Positions 8,026 to 16,568 of a stretch of 64,000 nt of DNA are shown here, piece by piece. Positions within the stretch are counted from its first letter, which is position 1. Every line of letters starts with the position of its first letter. The position numbers were made by a program, and so were the translations under genes. The stretch spans positions 1-64,000 of the forward strand of contig CANMQP010000010.1 of the NCBI GenBank assembly GCA_947500035.1, in the 5' to 3' direction. The notes beneath the pieces were generated by a model, which was given only the letters and a program-made list of their open reading frames with translations, ran no database searches and was not told where the DNA came from. Origin of the DNA: an uncultured Kiloniellaceae bacterium. Its GTDB lineage: Bacteria; Pseudomonadota; Alphaproteobacteria; Kiloniellales; Kiloniellaceae.

Positions 8026-9285
8026 TCAATTGCTCTTCGCGCGTTCGTCCAACAAATCCACGAAGCGCCTGAAAAGGTAATGGCTGTCCTGCGGCCCCGG
8101 GCTGGCTTCCGGATGATACTGTACTGAAAAGACCGGGCGGTCTTTCACCCGCAGGCCTTCGTTGGTCTTATCGAAAAGCGAGATATGCGTTTCTTCGACG
8201 CCCTCCGGCAGGGACGTGGCGTCGACCACGAAACCGTGGTTCTGACTGGTGATTTCCACCTTGCCTGTGGTCAGGTCCTTGACCGGATGGTTTCCGCCGC
8301 GATGCCCCAGATGCATCTTGTGGGTTTTTGCGCCCAGAGCCAGAGCCAGAATCTGGTGGCCGAGGCAGATGCCAAACACCGGCAGGCCCTTGTCGAGCAG
8401 GGTCCGCAGCGTCGGGACGGCATAGACGCCGGTCGCCGCCGGATCACCGGGGCCATTTGAGAGGAAAATGCCATCGGGCGCGTGCGCCAGAATCTCCTCT
8501 GCGGTTGCCGAGGCGGATACGACCGTGACCCGGCAGCCTTCGGACGCGAGACAGCGCAGAATGTTGTGTTTTGCCCCGTAGTCGACAGCAACCACATGAT
8601 GCCTGGCTTCCGAGAGCGTGCCGTAGCCGTCGCTCAGCGACCAACCGGTCTGTTCCCATTTATAGGTCTGCCGCGTGGTGACTTCTGCGGCCAGGTCCAT
8701 ACCTTCGAGACCAGCCCACTGAGCAGCTTCCGCCTTATAGCTGTCGACGGCGAGCTTGCCGTCCGCAATATGGGCGATGCAGCCCTGCGGCGCGCCCAGA
8801 TCCCGGATGCGCCGGGTCAGCGCGCGGGTGTCGACGCCGGCAATGCCGATCAGGTTTTGAGACTTCAGCCAGGCATCCAAATGCTGAACCGCCCGCCAGT
8901 TCGAGGGTTCCGTGATGTCCAGGCGAATGACCACACCGCGTGCTGCGGGAGTCTTGGTCTCAATGTCTTCCTGATTGGTGCCGACGTTGCCGATGTGGGG
9001 AAAGGTGAAGGTAATGATTTGTCCGGCGTAGGAGGGGTCCGTGATGATCTCCTGGTAGCCCGTCATCGAGGTGTTGAAGCAGACTTCACCCACCGAGGTT
9101 CCGGTCGCGCCGAGTCCTTTTCCCCAGAAAACCGAACCGTCGGACAGCACCAGGGACGCGGTCACACCCTCGGGCTGTTGCAATGAGGAGGGAGCGGGTT
9201 TGGCCGCTTCGGCTGCCGGGCGCGCAGAAAGATTGGCCCCTGTCTCATCGGACGGGGACGTTTCGATTGGTGTTTGCGGCATCAC
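8026..9285 (-). CDS. carA: Carbamoyl-phosphate synthase small subunit (glutamine amidotransferase)
   Basis: 419 residues. The N-terminal CPSase domain begins at about residue 42 (TASLVLSDGSVFWGKGLG). The class I glutamine amidotransferase domain occupies about 230-410, with the catalytic cysteine in GICLGHQ near residue 305 and the His/Glu pair in HPEASPGP. It hydrolyses glutamine and channels ammonia to CarB. The first ~40 residues (a Ser/Ala/Pro-rich leader) are longer than in the E. coli protein and poorly conserved; the start may be ATG 9285 or the next ATG at 9282. It is divergent from yqeY, with a 271-base shared upstream region. Confidence 0.97.
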   Translation of the reverse strand: MMPQTPIETSPSDETGANLSARPAAEAAKPAPSSLQQPEGVTASLVLSDGSVFWGKGLGATGTSVGEVCFNTSMTGYQEIITDPSYAGQIITFTFPHIGNVGTNQEDIETKTPAARGVVIRLDITEPSNWRAVQHLDAWLKSQNLIGIAGVDTRALTRRIRDLGAPQGCIAHIADGKLAVDSYKAEAAQWAGLEGMDLAAEVTTRQTYKWEQTGWSLSDGYGTLSEARHHVVAVDYGAKHNILRCLASEGCRVTVVSASATAEEILAHAPDGIFLSNGPGDPAATGVYAVPTLRTLLDKGLPVFGICLGHQILALALGAKTHKMHLGHRGGNHPVKDLTTGKVEITSQNHGFVVDATSLPEGVEETHISLFDKTNEGLRVKDRPVFSVQYHPEASPGPQDSHYLFRRFVDLLDERAKSN

Positions 9286-9556
9286 GGCAGGTCTTTCAGA
9301 TTTACGCAGGCCTCATCGCTGAGGAACCTGCGGTCGATCGAGGCTTTGATCTGGGCGGTTGAGGGCGGTCGCTGGCACGTTTATGCGCTCGCCGATAATC
9401 GCGGACTTTGTTTACGGGAAAGGCCCTATCGGGTCAAGGAGAAGGCGACGATAAAAATACAGTAAAATCAGGTAGTTAGAAAATTCAGGATCTTTTGCAT
9501 TTTCTGAGGCTATCGGCTAGTCTCTGCGCCTTTCCCGATCCGCTGGAGCAAAACGC

Positions 9557-10012
9557 ATGTTGCGTAGCCGTTTGAACGATGCCCTGAAAGACGCCATGAA
9601 AGCGAAAGACAGCCTTGCTGTGTCTACGCTTCGCCTGATTTTGGCGGCCCTGAAAGACCGCGATATCGCGGGGCGCTCGAAAGGCAACAGCGACGGCATC
9701 TCGGAAGACGAAATCCTGGAGATGCTCCAGAAGATGGTCCGGCAACGCCGGGACTCCATTGAAATGTATACCAAGGCCGGCCGTGAAGAGCTGGCGGAGC
9801 GGGAAGCCAATGAGATCGTCGTGATCGAGCGCTTTTTGCCGCAGGCGCTTGGCGAGGATGAAATGCGCGCGGCGATAGATACGGTTGTTGCGGAACTCGA
9901 TGCTTCAAGCATCAAGGACATGGGCCGGGTCATGGCTGAACTGAAACAGCGCTATGCCGGTCAAATGGACTTCGGCAAAGCCAGTGCCACCGTCAAGGAG
10001 TTGCTCGCCTGA
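9557..10012 (+). CDS. yqeY: GatB/YqeY domain protein
   Basis: 151 residues, full length for YqeY. It is an all-helical protein (MLRSRLNDALKDAMKAKD at the start, QKMVRQRRDSIEMY in the middle, FGKASATVKELL at the end) related to the tRNA-binding C-terminal domain of the GatB amidotransferase subunit. A GGAG lies 8 bases before the ATG. It is thought to bind tRNA, but its exact role is unsettled. Being just upstream of dnaG and rpoD is the usual alphaproteobacterial version of the macromolecular synthesis operon, where rpsU takes this place in E. coli. Confidence 0.93.
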   Translation: MLRSRLNDALKDAMKAKDSLAVSTLRLILAALKDRDIAGRSKGNSDGISEDEILEMLQKMVRQRRDSIEMYTKAGREELAEREANEIVVIERFLPQALGEDEMRAAIDTVVAELDASSIKDMGRVMAELKQRYAGQMDFGKASATVKELLA

Positions 10013-10055
10013 TTTGTGATTCGGTCCTGCGGGACCGGATTGACGTCTTGCGCCG

Positions 10056-10085
10056 CTGACAGACTGCGTCCTTTTTTGCTACAGT
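10056..10085 (+). promoter_or_regulatory. Candidate sigma-70-type promoter before dnaG
   Basis: CTGACA at 10056-10061 and TACAGT at 10080-10085 are separated by 18 bases and resemble -35 and -10 boxes. They lie 54 bases before the dnaG start. A small hairpin (CGGTCC-TGCG-GGACCG, about 10022-10037) with no T-run precedes them. This is inferred from sequence only. Confidence 0.3.
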
Positions 10086-10138
10086 GTTCTGCTCGCCGTG
10101 ACGTTGGTAGCGATGAACCGCAAAGGCACCCCTGATCC

Positions 10139-12091
10139 ATGAGCCTCTCCACAGAATTTCTCGATGAAATTCGCGCCCGCGTCTCTCTGGCGGGTGTGGT
10201 GGGCCGTAAGGTCAAGCTGGTGAAACGCGGCCGCGAGCACTCGGGTCTCTGTCCTTTTCATAACGAGAAGTCTCCATCCTTTACGGTGAGTGAGGACAAA
10301 GGGTTCTTTCATTGCTTTGGCTGCGGCGCCCACGGCGATGTGATCGGTTTCGTCATGCGGACCGAGGGGCTGGCGTTTCCTGAAGCGGCTGAGAAACTGG
10401 CGAACGAAGCCGGGCTTCAAATGCCGGTCTCCACCCCGATGGACCGGGAGGCCGCGCAGCGGCGGGCGGATCTCTACGAGGTGCTGGACGCCGCAACCGG
10501 CTGGTTTCAGGAACAACTGCATGCTTCGGGCGGCGAGGAAGCCCGTTCCTATCTGGAACGCCGGGGTCTGTCGCCGGAGACCACGGCACTCTTTCGCCTC
10601 GGTTTGGCACCCGATAGCCGGGGCGCCTTGCGCAAGGCGATGAACGCGCGCGGCTATGACGACGACCAGCTGGTCGATGCCGGCTTGATGAAGCGCCCCG
10701 ACAGCGACGAGGGCAGTCCCCGGAGTTCCCAAGGCCTGCGCGATTACTTCTTCAACCGGATTATTTTCCCTATCACCGACCGGCGCGGCCGGGTGATTGC
10801 CTTCGGCGGCCGCGCGCTCGGAGACTCAAAGGCTAAGTATCTCAATTCGCCCGAAACCACGATGTTTCACAAAGGGCGCGTGCTCTACAACATGGCCCGC
10901 GCCCGCCAGGCGGCGCACGATACCGGCGAAGTCATTGTCGTCGAAGGCTATATGGATGTCATTGCGCTCGCTCAGGCCGGGTTTCCGGCCGCAGTGGCAC
11001 CGCTCGGGACCGCTGTGACCGAGGAGCAGATCGAAGAGCTTTGGCGTATGGCGCCCCGTCCGACCATGTGCCTGGATGGCGACGCGGCGGGACAGCGGGC
11101 AGGGTTCCGGGCGGCGACACGGGCCTTGCCCATGCTCAAGCCGGGCTGTTCCCTGGGATTTGCCGTGCTGCCCCCCAATGAAGATCCCGATAGTCTGGTC
11201 AACAGCCGCGGCGCTGCCGCCTTTCGCCAGGTGCTCGACAGCGCGCAGCCGCTTGCCGAAGTGGTCTGGCGGATGACGCTGGGCGACAAGCCAATGACGT
11301 CGCCTGAGGACCGGGCTGCCTTGCGGGTCGAACTTCGCAAGACCGTGGCTCAGATCGCCGATCCCGATCTGAAGGCCGAGTATGGACGCGAGATGGATCA
11401 GCGTGTTCAACAGGCCTTCGGCGGCAATTTTTCCGGTGGCGGCGGCGGTGCGCGCCATCGCGACAAGGGCGGCAAGTATGGCGGCGCAGGCAAGTATGGC
11501 CGGGGCGGCTCTTGGGATAAATCTGGCGGTCGCCGACGGGGCTGGGGAGACCAGGCCACTACAATGCGGATCGGTGCCCTGCAGTCGCCGGAATTTTTGC
11601 GCCGGCGTCAGGATCAGGTTCTGCTCGCAACTTTGGTTAATCACCCGACGGTATTGCTGGATTATGCCGAGGATTTGGCGCTTTTGCGGCTTGAAGCCCA
11701 GGACCTAGACCACTTCCGTCAAGCCCTCTTGGACCTCGTCGCGCGCGAACCAGATCTTGACAGTGATGCTTTGAAGTGCCACCTCTCCGAAGAAGGGTAT
11801 TCAGGACTTCTGGGCGAACTTTTGAGCTCGGACGTCTATGTACATGGAAAATTCGCTCGCCCCGCCACGGATTCCCTGGCGGCACGCGAGGGTATTGGCC
11901 ATGTTCTTGCGGTGTTTCGGGAACGGCAGGCAGCCGAGGATACCGAAGAGGCTGCACGGCAACTGGCGGTGGATATGAGCGAAGATCACCTCGCGCGGGT
12001 GCGGGCTCGTCAAGAGCTTGGGCAAGAGGACGAAGGCCGGACGATCGATCTCGATCGCTTCGCGGCCGCGGGATCAAGCGACCTAGATTAA
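10139..12091 (+). CDS. dnaG: DNA primase DnaG
   Basis: 650 residues. The CHC2 zinc finger is complete: C38-x2-H41-x17-C59-x2-C62. The TOPRIM catalytic core follows, with the glutamate in VVEGYMDVIAL near residue 268 and the DGDAAG acidic motif near 311. The C-terminal helicase-binding domain fills the last ~170 residues. Between core and C-terminal domain, about residues 427-471, lies a glycine- and arginine/lysine-rich linker (GGGGGARHRDKGGKYGGAG and onward), longer than usual and probably disordered. The enzyme makes RNA primers at the replication fork. It is followed 70 bases later by rpoD. Confidence 0.97.
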   Translation: MSLSTEFLDEIRARVSLAGVVGRKVKLVKRGREHSGLCPFHNEKSPSFTVSEDKGFFHCFGCGAHGDVIGFVMRTEGLAFPEAAEKLANEAGLQMPVSTPMDREAAQRRADLYEVLDAATGWFQEQLHASGGEEARSYLERRGLSPETTALFRLGLAPDSRGALRKAMNARGYDDDQLVDAGLMKRPDSDEGSPRSSQGLRDYFFNRIIFPITDRRGRVIAFGGRALGDSKAKYLNSPETTMFHKGRVLYNMARARQAAHDTGEVIVVEGYMDVIALAQAGFPAAVAPLGTAVTEEQIEELWRMAPRPTMCLDGDAAGQRAGFRAATRALPMLKPGCSLGFAVLPPNEDPDSLVNSRGAAAFRQVLDSAQPLAEVVWRMTLGDKPMTSPEDRAALRVELRKTVAQIADPDLKAEYGREMDQRVQQAFGGNFSGGGGGARHRDKGGKYGGAGKYGRGGSWDKSGGRRRGWGDQATTMRIGALQSPEFLRRRQDQVLLATLVNHPTVLLDYAEDLALLRLEAQDLDHFRQALLDLVAREPDLDSDALKCHLSEEGYSGLLGELLSSDVYVHGKFARPATDSLAAREGIGHVLAVFRERQAAEDTEEAARQLAVDMSEDHLARVRARQELGQEDEGRTIDLDRFAAAGSSDLD

Positions 12092-12161
12092 CTGGTGGAT
12101 GGACACACGTCGGCAGCTCGGGGGGAGCGCCGCGTAATTAGGGTATGGGGTAACAAACCGT

Positions 12162-14270
12162 ATGGCGAGTAAGGCAAGCGAAAGCGCCGAAGCAACAGAA
12201 ACGCGCGACGAAGCCTCCGATGGCCCACTGATGGACGGTATGTCTGCGGCCGTCAAGAAGATGATCCAGAAGGCCAAGGAGCGTGGTTACGTCACCTATG
12301 ACGAACTGAACCAGGTTTTGCCGCCGGATCAGATGTCGTCTGAGCAAATCGAAGATACGATGGCGATGCTGTCCGAGATGGGTATCAACGTCATCGAGAA
12401 CGAGGAGCAGGAAGAGGCGCCGGGGGACGAAGAGGCTGCTGAAACCTCCTCACGCGCGACCGGTAACCTGAACGACGACGACATCGGGCGCACCGATGAC
12501 CCGGTGCGCATGTACCTGCGAGAGATGGGCTCGGTGGAGCTTTTGTCGCGTGAGGGCGAAATTGCGATCGCCAAGCGCATTGAGGCCGGCCGCGAGAAGA
12601 TGATTGGCGGCATCTGCGAGAGCCCGCTGACCATCCGTGCCCTGCTGGAGTGGCATGAATCCCTGATCGAGGGGCGGATGCTGCTGCGCGACATCATCGA
12701 TCTGGATGCGACCTACGGATCCGGGCCCTCGGCTGAAGAAATCACCGAGAGCGAAGAAGGTGAAGAGGGCGAAGACGGCGCGGTCGAGGCCGCCGCCGAG
12801 GGTGAAGTCGATGCAAAAGCACCATCCGCGAAGGTGGCCGAGGCTCTGAAGGAAGCCAGTGCGAAGAAGGCTGAGGGTGCCGCGAAGCCCGCAGATGGCG
12901 AGGCCTCCGAGGGCAAAAAAGAAGGCGCTGCGGAAGGCGAGACGGCCGAAGGCGAAGAAGGTGCGTCCACTGACGGCGACGACGAGGAAGAGGAAGAAAA
13001 CAACATTTCCCTCGCCGCCATGGAGCAGGCACTGCTGCCCGTCGTCATCGAGATGCTCGAGCAGATTGCCGACACCTACAAAAAACTCTCGAAAGTGCAG
13101 GAAAAGCGCCTCCTGAGCCTTCAGAAAGGTGAGAAGGCCGCATCCGCAACCGAGAAGAAATTCGAGAAGCTGAAATCTGAACTGGTTGACCTGATGGAAG
13201 GCGTCCATTTCAACAACAACCGCCTCGAGCAGTTGGTGGATCAGCTCTATGGCCTGAACCGAGGATTGGTCGGTCTGGAAGGCAAACTCCTGCGCATGGC
13301 CGAAAAGCGCGGCGTGAACCGCAGCCAGTTCCTGGACGAGTACTTCGGGCACGAACTGGATCCGACCTGGACCGAGCGGATCAAGACCATGCCGGGCAAG
13401 GGCTGGGCGTCCTTCTCAGAGCGCCATGCTGAAGATATTGTCTCCATCCGTTCGCGGGTTTCCGAGATTGCCGATCTGACCGGCCTGCCGATCGGCGAGT
13501 TCCGCCGCATCGTGAAAACCGTTCAAACCGGCGAACGTGAAGCCAGTAAAGCCAAGACTGAGATGGTCGAGGCCAACCTGCGGCTTGTGATCTCGATCGC
13601 CAAGAAATACACCAACCGTGGCCTACAGTTCCTGGATCTCATTCAGGAAGGCAACATCGGCCTGATGAAAGCGGTCGATAAGTTCGAATACCGCCGCGGT
13701 TACAAATTCTCGACCTACGCCACCTGGTGGATTCGCCAGGCGATCACGCGTTCGATCGCCGATCAGGCCCGCACCATCCGTATTCCGGTGCATATGATCG
13801 AGACGATCAACAAGCTGGTGCGCACCAGCCGCCAGATGCTGCATGAGATCGGCCGCGAGCCGACCCCGGAAGAGCTGGCTGAGCGTCTGGTCATGCCGCT
13901 GGAAAAGGTCCGCAAGGTCCTGAAGATCGCCAAGGAGCCGATCTCCCTCGAAACGCCGATCGGCGACGAGGAAGACAGCCATCTGGGCGATTTCATCGAA
14001 GACAAGAACGCGGTGATTCCGCTCGATGCCGCGATTCAGGCCAATTTGCGTGAGACCACGACCCGTGTTCTCGCCAGTCTGACGCCGCGTGAAGAGCGGG
14101 TGCTGCGGATGCGCTTCGGCATCGGTATGAACACCGATCACACCCTGGAAGAGGTCGGTCAGCAATTTTCGGTCACACGTGAACGTATCCGCCAGATCGA
14201 AGCCAAGGCCTTGCGCAAGCTGAAACATCCGAGCCGCTCCCGGAAACTGCGCAGCTTCCTGGACACCTGA
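12162..14270 (+). CDS. rpoD: Primary sigma factor RpoD (sigma-70)
   Basis: 702 residues. Region 1.1 is at about 26-78, region 1.2 at about 106-145 ([12 protein letters not shown]). Region 2 is complete ([20 protein letters not shown], then [17 protein letters not shown]), and regions 3 and 4 end with the helix-turn-helix [20 protein letters not shown]. The non-conserved region holds a long, low-complexity insert at about residues 190-281, made almost only of Glu, Ala, Gly, Lys and Asp and ending in DDEEEEENN. Acidic inserts are common here in alphaproteobacterial RpoD, but this one is large. It directs RNA polymerase to housekeeping promoters. Confidence 0.98.
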   Translation: MASKASESAEATETRDEASDGPLMDGMSAAVKKMIQKAKERGYVTYDELNQVLPPDQMSSEQIEDTMAMLSEMGINVIENEEQEEAPGDEEAAETSSRATGNLNDDDIGRTDDPVRMYLREMGSVELLSREGEIAIAKRIEAGREKMIGGICESPLTIRALLEWHESLIEGRMLLRDIIDLDATYGSGPSAEEITESEEGEEGEDGAVEAAAEGEVDAKAPSAKVAEALKEASAKKAEGAAKPADGEASEGKKEGAAEGETAEGEEGASTDGDDEEEEENNISLAAMEQALLPVVIEMLEQIADTYKKLSKVQEKRLLSLQKGEKAASATEKKFEKLKSELVDLMEGVHFNNNRLEQLVDQLYGLNRGLVGLEGKLLRMAEKRGVNRSQFLDEYFGHELDPTWTERIKTMPGKGWASFSERHAEDIVSIRSRVSEIADLTGLPIGEFRRIVKTVQTGEREASKAKTEMVEANLRLVISIAKKYTNRGLQFLDLIQEGNIGLMKAVDKFEYRRGYKFSTYATWWIRQAITRSIADQARTIRIPVHMIETINKLVRTSRQMLHEIGREPTPEELAERLVMPLEKVRKVLKIAKEPISLETPIGDEEDSHLGDFIEDKNAVIPLDAAIQANLRETTTRVLASLTPREERVLRMRFGIGMNTDHTLEEVGQQFSVTRERIRQIEAKALRKLKHPSRSRKLRSFLDT

Positions 14271-14307
14271 CCGTCCGGCGCGGGTTTACAAGCAGTCACG
14301 AGGGAAG

Positions 14308-14332
14308 AGGGGGCGTTTCAGCCCCCTTTTTT
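14308..14332 (+). terminator. Intrinsic terminator after rpoD
   Basis: AGGGGGC (14308-14314), a 6-base loop GTTTCA, then GCCCCCT (14321-14327) followed by TTTTT. It lies 38 bases after the rpoD stop and should end the yqeY-dnaG-rpoD transcript. Confidence 0.93.
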
Positions 14333-14342
14333 CTGTTCGGGA

Positions 14343-14375
14343 GGCTGTGTTCTAAAAGTGGGCTGTGTTCTAAAA
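14343..14375 (+). repeat. Two-copy 15-base direct repeat in the rpoD-uraH gap
   Basis: GGCTGTGTTCTAAAA is present at 14343-14357 and 14361-14375 (18-base period). Otherwise the 315-base gap between rpoD (14270) and the HIU hydrolase (14586) shows only the rpoD terminator and AT-richer DNA around 14375-14490 that may hold the promoter of the purine operon; no exact promoter boxes could be fixed. Confidence 0.7.
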
Positions 14376-14585
14376 AATTTGAGGGAACTTCAAACAGAAT
14401 AGCCTGAAGTATCCCGAAAGCGGCTGGTATGTATATGAATACAACCAGTTACATAGACATCGAAAATCTGTCGTGTCATAAATTATAGAGCGGAGTCCGG
14501 CACTGGAACTGGGGTGTGCTGAGAAACTCTCGCGAAATTACACGAAACTGGGGAACAGGGGCGGGGCGCTTTGCGTCCTGATACA

Positions 14586-14957
14586 ATGCGAATGGGCCGT
14601 TTGACCACTCATGTCCTCAATACCGCCGAAGGCTTACCGGGCGCGGGGATAACGCTTGAGCTCTATCTGGAAAGTCCGGGTGAAGCCGGGGCCGGGCGGC
14701 AATTGATCAAGACAGTGGTCACGAACGACGACGGCCGTTGCGATAGCCCCTTGCTTGAGGGAGAAGCCTTTCAGAAAGGCACCTACGAACTGCACTTTCT
14801 GGCCGGCGACTATTTCGAGGCGCGCGGCGTTTCGAGCGCGGCGCCGCGGTTTTTAGACAGGATTGTCCTGCGCGTTGGTCTTGCCGACCCCGATCAGCAC
14901 TACCACGTGCCCTTGCTTGTCTCCCCTTACAGCTATTCGACTTACCGTGGGAGCTGA
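14586..14957 (+). CDS. uraH: 5-hydroxyisourate hydrolase (transthyretin-like)
   Basis: 123 residues from the ATG at 14586. The two family signatures are clear: LTTHVLNTAEGLPG at the start and the C-terminal YSTYRGS. These supply the conserved His, Arg and the Y-R-G-S tail of the active site. The enzyme opens the ring of 5-hydroxyisourate, the product of urate oxidation, to give OHCU. Another ATG at 14592 and a TTG at 14571 are possible starts; none has a good ribosome-binding site. It sits just upstream of xanthine dehydrogenase, which makes urate. No urate oxidase or OHCU decarboxylase is in the window, so those steps must be encoded elsewhere. Confidence 0.93.
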   Translation: MRMGRLTTHVLNTAEGLPGAGITLELYLESPGEAGAGRQLIKTVVTNDDGRCDSPLLEGEAFQKGTYELHFLAGDYFEARGVSSAAPRFLDRIVLRVGLADPDQHYHVPLLVSPYSYSTYRGS

Positions 14958-15041
14958 GCGCGCCGTGCGGATCATGCGGACAACACTAACGTCGAATTCA
15001 GGGATTGAGCCCCCGCTGGATGCTATCGGGGGAGCTGGGTG

Positions 15042-16568
15042 ATGACGGGAACGGCCCCTGCATCCGGCGCAAGCGGCAAGACGGATACGCTCCGCTTTTT
15101 GCTTGGCGACGAAGTTCGCGAACTCAAGAATCTTGATCCGACCGTCACGGTCCTGCAGTACCTCCGCGAGACCGAGGGGCGGTGCGGCACCAAAGAGGGC
15201 TGCGCGGAAGGCGACTGTGGTGCCTGTTCCATCGTGATTGCCGAACTTGATGACGATAGGAAGCTGACGTACCGGGCGGTCAACGCCTGTATTCAGTTCC
15301 TGCCGACCCTGCACGGCAAGCAGCTGATTACCGTTGAGGATCTCAAGCCTGGGAAACAGGACGGCGGGAATGCACAAGGCCTGCATCCTGTGCAGCAGGC
15401 GATGGTTGACTGCCACGGCTCGCAGTGCGGGTTCTGCACCCCTGGTATTGTGATGTCGCTTTTTGCCATGTTCCATGACAAGACCAGCGCAAACGACCGG
15501 GGCGCGATCAACGACGCGCTGGCCGGAAACCTGTGTCGTTGCACGGGGTACGGCCCGATCGTGAAGGCGGCCCAGCGTATGCGCAGTTACGGCATGCGAG
15601 ATCAGTTCGACGCGCGCGCCGAGGCGACGGTCGAAACTCTGGCAGGTCTTGCCGGCGCGGAAACACTGGTCGTGAAACAGGGCGCCCGCCGCTTCTTTGC
15701 CCCCACGACGGCGGACCAACTGGCAGGCTTGGTGATTGCCTATCCCGACGCTTGCATCCTGGCTGGCGGAACCGATGTGGGACTTTGGGTGACGAAGCAG
15801 CACCAGATTCTGGAGACGGTGATTTACACCGGCGACGTTGCGGAGCTGCATCGGATCGAGGAGACGCCTGAAGATATACGGATTGGAGCCGCCGCGACCT
15901 ATGTGGAGGCGCAGGACGCGCTTGCCCGGGAGTATCCGGATTTTGGCGAGTTGATCCGCCGCCTGGGATCGGTGCAGATCCGCAACAGCGGCACGGTTGG
16001 CGGCAACATCGCCAATGCATCGCCGATCGGGGATTCGGCGCCGGTTTTGCTTGCCACCGGCGCCCGCCTCATCCTGCGGCGCGGTGGCGAGCGCCGCAGG
16101 CTGCCGCTCGACCAGTTCTTCCATGCCTACCGGGAAACCGACCTGACCCCGGGTGAGTTCCTGGAGAGCATCCTGGTGCCCCGGCGCGATCCGGCGACCA
16201 AACTGCGCTGCTACAAGATCACTAAGCGTTTTGATCAGGATATCTCTGCTATCTGCGCGGCCTTTGCGATCGAGCTTGAAGAGAATACTGTGAAAGCCAT
16301 CCGGACCGGCTTTGGCGGCATGGCAGCGATTCCGAAACGGGCAAGCGCCTGCGAGGCCGCTTTGATCGGTAAGGCCTGGACGCGGGAAAACATCGACGCT
16401 GCGATGGACGCGCTGGACAGCGATTTCTCGCCCATGAGCGATATGCGCGCCAGCAGCGATTACCGAAGAACGCTTGCCAGAAACCTGCTTCTGAAATTCT
16501 TCCTCGAGACCTCGGGCGCGGATGGCGAGACCCGGTTGGTCGGTGACAAGGATCTGGCCCATGCCTGA
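15042..16568 (+). CDS. xdhA: Xanthine dehydrogenase small subunit (2Fe-2S and FAD)
   Basis: 508 residues. The N-terminal plant-type 2Fe-2S domain has the cysteines C54, C59 and C62 in GCAEGDCGAC. The second 2Fe-2S domain has CHGSQCGFCTPG and NLCRCTGYGP. The FAD domain follows from about residue 215 (ILAGGTDVGLWV, then SVQIRNSGTVGGNIANASPIGD). It takes electrons from the molybdenum subunit to NAD+. The ATG at 15042 has GGGGGA 8 bases upstream. The gene overlaps xdhB by 8 bases. Confidence 0.96.
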   Translation: MTGTAPASGASGKTDTLRFLLGDEVRELKNLDPTVTVLQYLRETEGRCGTKEGCAEGDCGACSIVIAELDDDRKLTYRAVNACIQFLPTLHGKQLITVEDLKPGKQDGGNAQGLHPVQQAMVDCHGSQCGFCTPGIVMSLFAMFHDKTSANDRGAINDALAGNLCRCTGYGPIVKAAQRMRSYGMRDQFDARAEATVETLAGLAGAETLVVKQGARRFFAPTTADQLAGLVIAYPDACILAGGTDVGLWVTKQHQILETVIYTGDVAELHRIEETPEDIRIGAAATYVEAQDALAREYPDFGELIRRLGSVQIRNSGTVGGNIANASPIGDSAPVLLATGARLILRRGGERRRLPLDQFFHAYRETDLTPGEFLESILVPRRDPATKLRCYKITKRFDQDISAICAAFAIELEENTVKAIRTGFGGMAAIPKRASACEAALIGKAWTRENIDAAMDALDSDFSPMSDMRASSDYRRTLARNLLLKFFLETSGADGETRLVGDKDLAHA

